Source of the DNA: Epichloe hybrida
Taxonomy: Eukaryota; Ascomycota; Sordariomycetes; Hypocreales; Clavicipitaceae
Assembly: GCA_019022495.1 (NCBI GenBank)
Contig: JAFEKR010000004.1
Location: forward strand, 3,906,001-3,970,000
Length of the DNA stretch: 64,000 bases
Direction: 5' to 3'
Shown in pieces: positions 12,376-23,994 of the stretch; within the stretch, counting starts at the first letter, position 1; every line of letters starts with the position of its first letter. The translations under genes and the position numbers were made by a program. Under the pieces are notes generated by a model. That model was not told where the DNA came from, did not search any database, and saw only the letters and a list, made by a program, of their open reading frames with translations.

Positions 12376-13037
12376 GCTGTGACTGCGGAAATAAACTTAC
12401 GACTGCCGCTCGGTATATTTTGGGGGTATCATGGGCTCAAGCACTGGCAAGTCATTTGAGAATAGTGCATGGTACGGTTCGCACAGCTCAGAGAGGGGAT
12501 TGAGTAATTAGGGTTTTTTAAGGGCCACAAACAGATAGGCGGATGTATCGTCGGGCGTGGAGCATGTGACTTGTGAAAAGATATCCCCTAGCAGGATAAC
12601 AAAGAGAACAGGTTAAATTAAAGCTATTTTCTTTCGTATAAATAGGAGGGTGAAAGGTTCTCTTTTATAGAGGAGTAGTCTAAGTGAAAGTTATATGCTT
12701 CTTCGTGTGCGTTATCGCGTTTCGCTACGTGTATCTTTAGCTTGCCAAATACAGTCACATATGCGTCATAGGCAAGTTATCCGCCATCAGGCAACAACAT
12801 AGCGACCGAATGCTTCTAACCCCGCTCCTGAAGTTCTTAGATGCTCGATGGCATTGTTACTATCTCCTTACATGTAGTCGTAATGTAGCTTGTGGTATCA
12901 CGTTAACTAGTGTGTATATGTATCTAATTAGATAAAAGTAATTACAGCTTATGGAGTCACGTTAAACTTTTATCTCTAGAGATACATACAGACCCTAGTT
13001 AACGTGACTCCATAAGCTATATCACGACTAAGAGATG
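12376..13037. other. Upstream region of the bZIP-like gene
   Basis: Moderate-GC sequence with no convincing gene. A TATA-like box (CGTATAAATAG) lies at about 12634-12644 on the plus strand. A GTAAGT donor-like motif on the minus strand just upstream of 12375 leaves only about 24 nt to the nearest acceptor, too short for an intron. The right part is the fold-back repeat at 12887-13018. Confidence 0.4.
12887..13018. repeat. Fold-back repeat with about 53-bp arms
   Basis: Arm 1 (12887-12939) runs from AGCTTGTGGTATCACGTTAA to GATAAAAGT. Arm 2 (12966-13018) is its imperfect reverse complement, ending AACGTGACTCCATAAGCT. The 26-bp spacer holds a third partial copy (AGCTTATGGAGTCACGTTAA at 12946-12965). 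The same module recurs at 29805-29860, 63461-63522 (inverted) and 63653-63718. It is probably a small non-autonomous fold-back element. Confidence 0.75.
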
Positions 13038-13042
13038 CAGTG

Positions 13043-13312
13043 TGTTAGGAGCGCAGAGGTCAAAGATAGGATGTTTATTAAAGCGGGTCTTCAGAGAACC
13101 TTTAGGCTATGTAAATAACAAAGAGGCTAGCTAGCTATAAGATAGCCACGTGCTTATAAAGCAAGGTATTTATTAAAGACTACGTATATTATTAGTGCTA
13201 GGTTAGAGATTAAAACCTTCACACACTTACCCCTAGCTAGTATCTATCTAGTAGTAACTATAATAGTCTTAGCTATTACTTTATTCTTAACCTTTTAGTA
13301 TAAGCTATAATA
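13043..13312 (+). repeat. 5' LTR of Gypsy1-b (270 bp)
   Basis: Begins TGTTAGGAGCGCAGAGG and ends GCTATAATA (GCCGTGACA before mutation). The first half is barely mutated and the second half strongly so. Its length equals the 3' LTR. Confidence 0.95.
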
Positions 13313-16300
13313 AATTAATCTCTCTTAACCTTTTTAAGGATATAAACTATTAGCTAGATTATTATATAGCTAATACTTTAAAGATTTATAAGAAACACAC
13401 TAGTACTTTATAATAATAAAGCTATAAATAATTAGGAAAATAAAGAACCCTTATAATCTAGAACTATAGATAATAGGGTGTAATAAACACTACTTAATCC
13501 TAATTTAGGTAAAGGTATAGATAATATAACTAAAGAAAAAAGGGCATTATAGTAATACTATAAGGTTATATAATCTAAGCTATATTACCTTTAGAGAAAA
13601 TAAGAGGTCTTATAAATAAAGGTATAAATTAAAGAGCTTAAGGTAAATCTAGGATTAGCTAGACCTTAAACTAGACCTTAAACTAGACCTATAATTACCC
13701 CTTAATCTAGACCTATAATTTTACCTATAGTCTATAGTAATATAGTAGTAATTATATAGTAAGGTAGTCTTATTAAAATGTAAATAAAAATGCTTATATA
13801 TAAAGGGGAAATATATAAAAGCCTATAGAATTTCTTAGTAAACTTAGATATACTATTTAAATTAAATTACTATACCTTTAAGAATAATATAACTAAGGTA
13901 ATATATATAGGTAGCTACCTAGCTAGTAATATAAAGTAATAGTAAATACATTATATAGCTATAAATAGGTATATAAATTATTTATTAATCACCTAGGTGA
14001 ATTTCCTAAAATAGTTAAAAACTAGAATAATAGATATAGGTATAAGATACTTAGAAGTAATAAGGTTATTACTAAATCTTAGGTAAAAAAATAGCTAATT
14101 ATTTTAATTCTTTATATAAGCCTAGGATAAGGTAAAAGCTAAGTTACCTAAAGAAATCCCTATATATCTAAGAATTATAATCTTTCTAAATAGCTTAAAT
14201 AATACTATAAGAAAGTAAATAATTAGTTAAGAGATTTTAATAACCTAGAGCTAACTATAAGGCTAAGGTAAGAAAGTAAAGGTTATAATAGGTTTAGGCT
14301 AAAATAATAAAAAAGATTAGGACTTTAAAAGAAAAAGATAATACTCTTATTTTATATTACTTATAAATAAGGTATAGTAATAAAGCAAAGACTAAGGGAG
14401 AAGATTATCCCTAGTATACTATAAATATAAAAAGCCTAGGTATACTATACTAACTTATTAAGCACTAGATTATTTTACCTATAAAAGTACTAAATATATA
14501 ACTAAAAAGCATAGGGAAAGTAGTAATAAAGCTATATCTCTTAATATAATACTAGTTTAATTAGTATAAACCTAGGAATATAATCTTACTATAGAATACC
14601 CTATAGATAATAGAATAAGAATATAGGTATCTTTATAATAAGATAACTAGTAATTAGCTATATAAGCGCTATTTAATATAAGTATATAGTCTTTAATAAT
14701 TTATCTAAAATTATTATTAAAAAAGGATTAGGAGAATATAATTTAATTAAATAGGATATTAGAGAGTGTAAGTAAAAAAGTGATTTTATATTAAGAAATT
14801 CTAAAAAAATTAGTTAAGATAAAAGATAGTATAGGATTTATAAAGGTTTACTAAGTTAGCTACTTTATTACTAATATAAGTAAAGGAATAATTCTAGGTA
14901 TAGACTAGATTAAAGAGTATTTACCTATAATTATATATTAGGAGTATAAATACTAGAGATATCTAGTAATAATAGAATATCTTTCCTTTACTTATAGTAA
15001 GTAATAAGTATATAAAGAGAAAAAAATAGTAGTAGTTACTTTATTATTAGGAGTAATAAAGATTAGGCTAAGTATTCTAAAAAATAAAAATTAAAAAGGA
15101 AAAGGAGAAAGCTAATTAGAGAACCTAGTAGTAATAGATATATAAATAAATAGTAAAGTAACTATATAAATCCTTAAGTATACTTATTTATAGTAAAAAA
15201 GCAAAGGTATTATAGTTATACTAATTTTAGAAAATATAAGTAGTAAAGAAGCTATATTAAATTAGAATAAGAGCACTAAGTACCTTATACTAATAATCCT
15301 AGAAGAATATAAGGAGTTTATAGATATTTTTTCTAAGGAGTTAGTAAGTAAGCTTCCTAAACTAGGAGGTTACACTTATATAATTAAATTAGAAAAGGGG
15401 AAAACACTACCTTAGGGGCTTATATATAATTTAGCTAAAAGGGAGCTAGAGGTTCTTAGAGAGTAATTTATAAGTATATAGCTTAAAGGGTAAATTAGAA
15501 GATTAGTTAGCCTAGCTAGAGCCTTAATTTTATTTATTCTAAAGAAAGGAGGGAAATTAAGGCTTTATATAGATTATAGAGGCCTAAATAAGATTATAAT
15601 TAAGAATAAGGCCCCTTTACCCCTTATTACTAAAATTCTTAATTAATTAGTAAGCATAGTTATTTTTATAGTCCTAGATTTAAAAGATATATACTATTAG
15701 CTATATATCCGCTTAGGTAATAAGTAGAAAATAGCGTTTTATTATTAATATAGCTACTTTAAATATCTAGTAATACTATTTTAACTAGTTAATATACTAG
15801 TAACTTTTTAGGAGTATATTAATAATGCTCTTAAAGGACTTATTAATAAGACTTATATTATCTATTTAGATAATATGCTAATATATAGTAGTAAGGTTAA
15901 AGATTATATAAAGCATATTAAATAAGTTTTATATAGGTTTAAAGAGGTAAGTCTTTTTATTAACCTTAAGAAGTGTTAATTTTTAGTTAAGGAAGTTAAA
16001 TTTTTAGGCTTTAAGATATTAGAGAAAGGTATTATAATAGACCTAGTAAGAGTTAAAGTAATTATAACCTAGCTAATACTATATAGTATTTGTAATATTT
16101 AGTTATTTCTTAGTTTTACTAGATTTTACTACTATTTTATTAAATAGTATAGTAAAGTTATTATTTTATTAATAGATTGCCTTAGAGGGAATTAACTAGT
16201 AACGTTTAAACTAGAACCCTATAAGATAGTAGTGTTTAGAGAGCTTTAATAAAGATTTTAGGAAGCGCTAATTTTAGTATATTTTAACTTACTTATGTAT

Positions 16301-18854
16301 CTTAGAGTGAAGATAGATATATCTAAATATGCGATTAGGGCTATACTTATAATATTAGTGCTAGGTCACTAGCACCTAGTTATATTTATATTAAGAAAGA
16401 TAACTAATACTAAATTATAATATTTAACACCTAATAGCAAATTATTAGCTATCTAAGAGGCTTTTTATATATAGAGACACTATCTCGCTTATTTAGCTTA
16501 TATAATTAAAGTTATTATAGATTATTTAAACTATAAGTACCTTACTATAAAGCCTAAGCTTACTAGCAAGTAAGTAACTATGCTTAATAAGCTTTATTCT
16601 TTTAACTTTAAGATTATATATTATATAGGGAAATTAAATCCTACTAACTTACTTTTAAGAAGACTAGATTTTATAAGTAAGGTAAGGAAAGAGAAAGTAA
16701 TAACTATATAACTTCTTACCTTTTTATCTAAATTTATAAATACTAAGAGATAGGAATACTATAGTAATATTATTAATGCTATAAGCTCTATAAAAACATT
16801 ACTTAATGTAACTAATAGTTAGTTATAATAACGCTATAATAATACTACTAATATCTAGGGTTTTAAAAAATCATAACTTAACTATATTCCTAAAGAACTT
16901 AATAATCTAGATAACCTTAAAAGAGTTATATTAGTAAGGTTATTTAATACTTTTTATACTTCTATTAATAAGTAATAAGCTAGCTATAGTAATACTATTA
17001 GTACCTAGCGTATATATTATTTATTACTTAATTATTTTAATTTTCCTATTAGACTAGCTATTACTAATAGGGATAGACTAGTATAGGTTATTACTAGTAA
17101 GTGGTAAGGGCGCCCCTTAAAAACATTACTTATCTATATCCTTATAAGACTAGAAGCATTTATTAAACTAATTACTTATAGAGATATTATAGCTAGGATC
17201 TAATTTATTTAGAGAACCTCTTCTAAGTTTAACTTTAACTTTCTAGAAAAGAGCTTAGAATTAAAACCCTTAATTTAAGTCTTATTATATAAAGCATAGT
17301 AAGGTAATAACTTTACTATAGCTTAATTAAAGTTACTTAAAAGCAGCGATTTAGCTATATCCTAGACATAGTTAATTAGACCCTTTAAGCTATTAATATT
17401 TAAGAATTATATTTTTATTCATCTAGGTATAAGGAAAGAAATTTTATTACTAACTTATAATAACCTTACTACTAGGCACTAAGGAGTAAGTAAAACTCTT
17501 TATTAGATTCTAAACTAATATTATTAGCTAATAATAAAGAAAGATATAAAGGTACACGTTAGCACTTACATAAATTATTAGACTTTAAAACTAAGGCATT
17601 ATAAACTATATAGTAAGCTAGCTATATTACTAGTGCCTAATTACCCCTTTTAAGAATTATTAATAGATTTTATTACTAGACTTTTACTAGTAAAAGATTT
17701 AAATTAAATCTATAACGTAATTTTAGTTATTATTAACTATTTTATAAAATATAGTATTTACATCCCTATTTTAACGTAACTAACTAGTAATAGGCTAGTA
17801 ACTATATTCTTAGAATATATTTTTAAAGACTATAGAGCCCTAGAAGGTATTATAATAGACTAAGGTTTTACATTTACTAGTGGTTTCTAGATAACTTTTT
17901 GTTATCTTCTTATAATAAAGCAGCTACTTAGCACTGCTTTTTACCCCTAGATAAATAGTTAGATAAAACGTTTAAACTAGGTCTTAGAACATTATTTAAG
18001 GGCTTTTACTTATACTAAATAAACTAATTAGGTAAATAACCTATTAATAGCGTAATTCGCGTATAACACAAGTAATTACTTAATATATAGCTATACACTA
18101 GTAGAGGCATTATAAGGTTATAATCCTAGAGGTTTATAGTAAGTAATAGTAAATATCCCTTTAGTAAATAATTAGGCTAAAAGTAGGATTTTAGCACTAA
18201 AAGAGAAGCACACTATAATTAAGTAGCTTTTAAGTAACTTATAGACTTAGTATAAAAAATATTATAACTAGAAAAGAACTCTAATAAGGTTTAAAGTTAG
18301 TAACTATATTTTATTATTAATAAAAAACATTAACCTAAGATACCTTAGTAAGAAGCTAGCTATAAAGTATCTAAGCCCTTATAAGATTAAAAAGGTAATT
18401 AGAAGTTATAGATTAGTATATTAATTAAAATTACTACCTAGGACTTAATTATATAATATATTTAATATTACTAGTCTTAAACCTTTTAAAGGGGACCTAA
18501 TTAATATAGAAAATATGCCTTTACTATAAGATACTATTAAAGATAATAAATAAGAGTTTAAAGTTAAGAGAATTATTTTATATTACTATAATAAAAGGTA
18601 TTATAAATATCTAGTTAAATAGAAAGGCTATAATGCTTTAAAGAATTCTTAGGTATTAAAAAGGGATTTTATTACTAGAGAAATTATTAATAACTATAAG
18701 TAATAGCTAAGTAATAAAGTTAATATAAGGTAGTTATATTTTATAACTTAATACACTAAAGATATTAGAAAATAAAGTTAATTTACTTAGATAACTTAAA
18801 TAATCTATTATATAGCTACTAAGTACTTATCCCTTTATAATAAAGTTAGCCCTT

Positions 18855-20215
18855 AAGACTACTAGTCCTTTATTATTATTAGTAGCTATAGGAGCTATAG
18901 AGAAAGAGGCCTTAGGAGTATCTTTATTATTAGAATCCCTCTCTTTATATATATAAACCTAAAGTATACTAAGGAGCTTAATAAGACTAATATATTTAGG
19001 TAAATTAATAGTATTTAGTATAAACTACTAGTAAGTTAGTTAAGTATTAGCTATATATATTAAGAAAGCTTACCTTTAGGATATTTTAGGCTATAAAGTA
19101 AAGATAGTTTATAATATTAATCTAAGTCTTTAGATTTATAGTATTACTTAGTACTATTATAGTATTACTTAGTAACACTATTATAGTATTACTTAGTAAC
19201 ACTATTATAGTATTACTTAGTAATGCTATTATAGTATATTTATTATATTTTACCTTATAAGTAATATTAGTAAATATTTAAGTATAGTAAATATAACTAT
19301 ACTTATTAGAATTTTTATAAACTAGAATAGTATTCTATAGCTTTTTCTTTACTTTTATAATAGGCTAGTAATAAGTTAGTAATAATCTAGTGTCTAGGAA
19401 ATAGGATTATACTTACTTTATTTTAATAGTAATAGCTACCTTTAGGAGTAGCTTTAATAAGTTTAAATAGCTTATTATAAAGCTATATAATTTAAGCTAA
19501 AGTCTAGTAGTATATTAGTAATAACTAGGTAAATTCTAGTTAAGAGAGATATACTATAATATAGTTTTTATTATTTTAGAAGTAATAAGTATATTTTATT
19601 AAATAGCCTATTAAATATTAGCTATAAAGAAGTAATAAGTAAGTAAAGAAGTTATACTTAAAGATTTATTATATTTAGCTAGGAAGGTTTTTTTATTAAT
19701 AAGGTATCTTAGAATCTTATAAGTATTATTTTTTAGGAGGATATTTTATATTATTACTTACTAATAATAGTATATATATAAAATCTTTTTTAAAGTTATT
19801 TTACTAGTAGTAAGTTAGTAATAAAGACACTATAAGGATATAATAAACTTATAATAAGATTTTAGAAGAAGTTTACTTTTAGGGAGACTTTATAGGAGAT
19901 TTCTTAGTTAATAGATTTTCTTAAGGTATTAATAAAGGTAAAGTTTAGGTATAAGACTTAGATATAGTAAACTAGCTATAAGTTAGCTATAATAAACTAA
20001 ATAGGGAAGTTATACTAATAAGAGTATAAACTTATAAGCTAGATAAGGGTAAGAAACTAAGATAAATAAGGATAGATAATAATAATAATTAAGGACTAAA
20101 AGAGGTTAGTAATTACTAAGTAATAGTAATAAGAGAGCTATTACTTAGCTAGTAAGGGTAACTTATAAGGTTAAGGGATATTATAAAAGAAAGAAAGAGT
20201 ATAAAAGGGGGGAAA
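18855..20215 (+). pseudogene. Extra degraded ORF between chromodomain and 3' LTR of Gypsy1-b
   Basis: Second copy of the unrecognised ORF described for Gypsy1-a (3440-4740). It is colinear apart from the local 24-bp expansion at 19141-19233 and shows the same Gln-to-stop pattern. Conservation of one frame in two copies supports it as a former coding region of the element. Confidence 0.5.
19141..19233 (+). repeat. 24-bp tandem expansion inside Gypsy1-b
   Basis: Four consecutive units starting GTATTACTTAGTA and ending CTATTATA (21, 24, 24 and 24 bp). Gypsy1-a has only one equivalent unit, near 3727, so the expansion happened in this copy. Confidence 0.85.
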
Positions 20216-20265
20216 AATTAGTCTTTTTTATATTAACCCTAGACCCCTTAAGTAATCTAATATAC

Positions 20266-21082
20266 TGTTAAAAATAAGACCTATTTTTAGCCCTTTCTAG
20301 TTAAAGGACCTTTCTATTACTAGCTTGTATTGCAAGCCTGACAGCTGCACTGCAGCTGTCAACGGTCGCGAAGGTAGCCGTCAATGGCTACGTCGTAGCT
20401 GTCAACAGCTGCGACCAACCGTGTGGATGACTAATCCAAATCAATTATCAATTGTGGATTATTCAATTGCGTTGTGGCTACAAGCGCAGCCACAACCGCA
20501 GCGCCACTAGTAATTAGGTAAGCTAGGGTGACGTAAGCAGGTTACCCTATAGCTATCTTTGACAGCGATTTTCTCTTTAACTAGAGGTCGTACAAAAGTC
20601 TTACATATAGCAAATTAAAGCTAGAAGACAGGGCTTTCATTTTATGCAGGAATATTTTTTGGACCAAAATTTGGTGCATACGGGTTGCTAGTTTGTATGG
20701 TGGTGAGTCGATTTTTTGGATTTTACATACAAATGAATTTTGCGGAAAATAAAAAGTGGCCTGTAAGACCTCTTTGGCGGTCCGGATCCACCGATACGGT
20801 CAGTGGGTATATGAGAGGAAGAAGATCTTTTCAATCTAGCTAGATAGCTAGGCCTCTCAATCCAACAGCCGCATTGCCCGTACAACGTCACTAAAATCAA
20901 TTCTATTAGTATATAAGATATCGTAAAAGTCATCTAGATTGAATTCTATTAGTTGATAACTGCCGAAACCTTCCGTTGCGTTACGTTGAATATTCAACGT
21001 GGTGGCTCTTTTGGTCCCCGACCGTAGAAGCTACACTTGTACAGCTGTTGCCAGCTGGTAACTAGCTCCCTACATTTCAATA
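20266..21082. mobile_element. LTR-X: 817-bp solo-LTR-like insertion, lightly mutated
   Basis: It interrupts Gypsy1-b where Gypsy1-a is continuous (near 4780). It starts TGTTAAAAATAAGACC, ends CATTTCAATA (CAACA before mutation), and is flanked by TATAC at 20261-20265 and 21083-21087. TG...CA ends with a 5-bp duplication are typical of a solo LTR. Inside are several palindromic GACAGCTGC/GCAGCTGTC motifs. GC is clearly higher than in its host. No credible ORF is seen. A 70-bp relic of the same family is at 37567-37636. Confidence 0.8.
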
Positions 21083-21535
21083 TATACTATATATAAGTAA
21101 TTTATAAATTATAATAATAACTATTAGCACTACTAAATACATATATGCTTAATAGCTATAAGCTTATAGTAACTATAATATAAGCCCTCTAGTTAGACTA
21201 TTTAGAACCCTAGTATTAAGTACCTTATTTATTTAACTAATTATAAAAATTAATATAGGTTATCTATATTATTTTTTCTAGCTATATAATAAGTAATAAT
21301 AAGTATTTTACTATAGTAAAGCTATATATAAGCTACTATTAGAACATTACTAACTATAATAAGGGGTTATTTTTAATTAGTAATATTATTATTATTATTT
21401 CTTTTTATTTACTTATGTGTTTAGATATAAGGTGCCTTATCTTATTTTTCCTTATAAAGCTTTAATATAGTAACTATACCCTAAGTAAGTAGCTTATTTT
21501 ATAATTAAGGTTAATTATATATAAGGGGGGTATTA

Positions 21536-21805
21536 TATTAGGAGTGTAAAGGTTAAAGATAGGATATTTATTAAAGTAAGTCTTTAGAGAACCTTTAGGC
21601 TATATAGATAATAAAGAGGCTAGCTAGCTATAAAATAGCTATATGCTTATAGAGTAAGGTATTTATTAAAGACTACGCATATTATTAGTACTAGGTTAGA
21701 GATTAAAACCTTCACACACCCGCCCCTAGCTAGCATTTATCTAGCAGCGACTGCGATAGTCTTAGCCATTACTTCGTTCTTAACCTTTTAGTGCAAGCCG
21801 TGACA
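21536..21805 (+). repeat. 3' LTR of Gypsy1-b (270 bp)
   Basis: Starts TATTAGGAGTG and ends GCAAGCCGTGACA. It is preceded by the purine-rich tract AAGGGGGG and followed by CAGTG, which matches the 5' flank. Confidence 0.95.
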
Positions 21806-21810
21806 CAGTG

Positions 21811-22030
21811 GCATATTTTATTAGACCGCGAAGCTAGGGTTAGAAATGAGAGCATTAACTTAAGTTAACTAACCCTGTAAGAGGGTGCGGACTACGGTTT
21901 CAAATAACTAAGTACCTATACTATAAGGAATGTAATCTGCCCATACAAAACATACTATGCATCTACTAAGGTGCTGGAAGAAAGGACTAGGGCTCTAAGG
22001 CCTCGTGTCTCAGACGGTTGCATCCGGACT
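21811..22030. other. Non-coding stretch with a dispersed module
   Basis: No gene. The sequence from about 21823 (AGACCGCGAAGCTAGGGTTAG ... TAACCCTGT..GGTGCGG) recurs at 63529-63640, where it lies between the arms of an inverted repeat. It is therefore part of a dispersed element. Its composition is less AT-rich than the retrotransposons. Confidence 0.5.
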
Positions 22031-22032
22031 TA

Positions 22033-22330
22033 CAATACACCCCCAAAATTATTTTACAAATCTACATGACAGGGCTATTAAAACCAATCAGATAATAATA
22101 TCTAGGAAATAAAGGAAATAAGGGCTAGGACTAGTAAGTACCTTAAATTGTAAATAATTTACATAGAAAGTAATGTATCTTTTAGTAATGTATTATACCC
22201 TATGTATTTCCCTTATAGCTCTCTAAGATAATATAAGGGTTATAGTGCACTTACAGCTAATTATAGCTGTTAGAGAGGAACGAATAACTAGGGCATGTAG
22301 ATTTGTAAAATAATTCAGGGGGGGGCATTG
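22033..22330. mobile_element. 298-bp MITE with TA target duplication
   Basis: Terminal inverted repeats of about 40 bp are visible. The left end reads CAATACACCCCCAAAATTAT...CAAATCTACATG. The reverse complement of the right end reads CAATGCCCCCCCC...AATTATTTTACAAATC. Flanking TA dinucleotides at 22031-22032 and 22331-22332 fit the Tc1/mariner superfamily. It has no coding capacity. A related right-end relic (GGGGGTGGGGGATGTATCGTG) is near 29874-29894. Confidence 0.82.
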
Positions 22331-23763
22331 TATCGTGGAAAAAGGGAGGGCACACTAACTGTGGCTCTGACATATTTCGTGTCAGGAAGGATCGATGCGC
22401 TCGCTGTGAGTAGTGTTAGGGGGGATAATACAGTGGGGTCCCAGTAATTCCGAAGAATTTCCACTAGAGTCGCGTATTTTTTAGTAGCTTATCTATTATA
22501 ATAATAGAGGCTCTATCTTTAAGATATAATTACTTCTTTTATAATACCTTATATTACTTCAAAAAAGAACTAGAGTCCTTATAAAAGAGAGAGAATTTAT
22601 AAGTTATATAAAAAAAACTACTTACTATAATATATTACTATAGAGAAGGGCATTCCTATAGGTAGTGTATATAGCATTATATAACACTATTAATAATAAA
22701 TTTAGGGTTAAGATTTACTATACCTAGGATAGCTAAAAAAATTATCTAATTATAATAAAAGAGTTATTAATTAAATTATTAGTAAAGACTCCTTTATCTA
22801 GAATAAATAGCTTCTTTAGGAGGTATCTCTAGCGTATTCTATTATAACTCTAACTTACTACCTTAAGGAAGAGGGCATTTAATATAAGCGCGCGATTTAA
22901 TAACTAAAATTAACACTAGAGAATGTGTTTTAAAGGCTAAGATTTATATAGCTTTATCTTTAGAAGCTAATCTTATAGTAGTATAAGGTTTTTTTTTCTA
23001 ATAAGGTTTCTATAGTAAGTTCTAATAGAAGCTAAAGTAGTGTTTTATATATTATATAAGTAAAAGTAACTCTCTAGAGAAACTCTTATAACTAATTAAT
23101 AAAAAATCTTTAGGGAGAGAGACTTTAACCTAACTTTATATAACTAAAGCTATATATAATATATAAATTACTAATATTCTAGGGTGCTTTTAGCGCTTCT
23201 AAACGCTCTTTATTATATATACTAGTTAGTAATCTAAAATTACTATAATAAGGCATAACTTTATAAGTAATATATAATACCCTATAGTCTAAATTACCTA
23301 TAATTTTAGAACCTAGTAATATCTTTATATATAATAACGCTCCTATATTTAGAGCTTAATCTATATAAAATTAGTTATATAATTAGACTTTATAGAATAG
23401 GATTAAATTACTACTATAGCTACTATATTTGCTTAACCTTAACCTAATTAAGAATATTTAAAAATTACTAAAATAGAAAATCTATAAGCGTTACCCTAAG
23501 CTAATATATATAATAAAGAGCATAGGACTGTTTTCTAGACTTAAAATAGCTACTATAAAGGTCTAGGAGGATTTTACTAAAGAGCTTCTAAAGAGGCTAA
23601 TTATTATAATACCTTACTAAATTAAGGCACTTACTAATATAAATAGGTAGTACACTAAATATTAGTTATATTAATTAATAGAGAATTTATTAAGGTATTT
23701 ACTATTTATTATAAAATTTAAATTATAATTAAATTAGTAAAGAAATCGCGGTTTAAATATTAC

Positions 23764-23994
23764 TGTCAGGGAGAGCTCCCTTGAAGCATAGGTTGTATGA
23801 GGGCAGCGCGCATTGACAGGGATAAAACGCGAGGTCAGACATTAGTGGATACGATGTATTAGAAGTACCTCCTTAGACTAGTTATTACTATAGCGCACTA
23901 TGTACCTTTTAGGTATAAAAGTTAGGTGCTGTCTGCACCTCTAATTAACTAAATCAAACGCTTTCTATTATCCTTTTTTACCCCTACCTTAATA
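23764..23994 (+). repeat. 5' LTR of Copia-II-a (231 bp)
   Basis: Begins TGTCAGGGAGAGCTCCC and ends CCTACCTTAATA. It carries TATAAAAG (TTTAGGTATAAAAG, near 23913-23920), a plausible LTR promoter. Confidence 0.93.

Larger units (their letters stand above)
13043..21805 (+). mobile_element. Gypsy1-b: complete RIP-degraded Ty3/gypsy chromovirus
   Basis: It is bounded by 270-bp LTRs and perfect 5-bp target duplications CAGTG at 13038-13042 and 21806-21810. Gag-like sequence is at about 13780-14300, the protease region about 14870-14980, RT from about 15415 (YLDN box near 15865), RNase H about 16270-16560, and the zinc-finger/integrase region about 17440-17960. A chromodomain is at about 18550-18690, followed by an extra ORF to about 20215. 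Stops at Gln/Trp positions make every ORF non-functional. A solo-LTR-like insertion (20266-21082) interrupts the 3' region. Without it the element is about 7.94 kb. Confidence 0.96.

Noticed and set aside
11803..12503. Several 60-100-aa plus-strand and other-frame ORFs over the bZIP-like gene
   Set aside because: They are shadow frames of the minus-strand exons and lack recognisable motifs.
20688..20933. 81-aa minus-strand ORF as a gene
   Set aside because: It lies inside the LTR-X insertion, has no start context or recognisable domain, and its length is compatible with chance.
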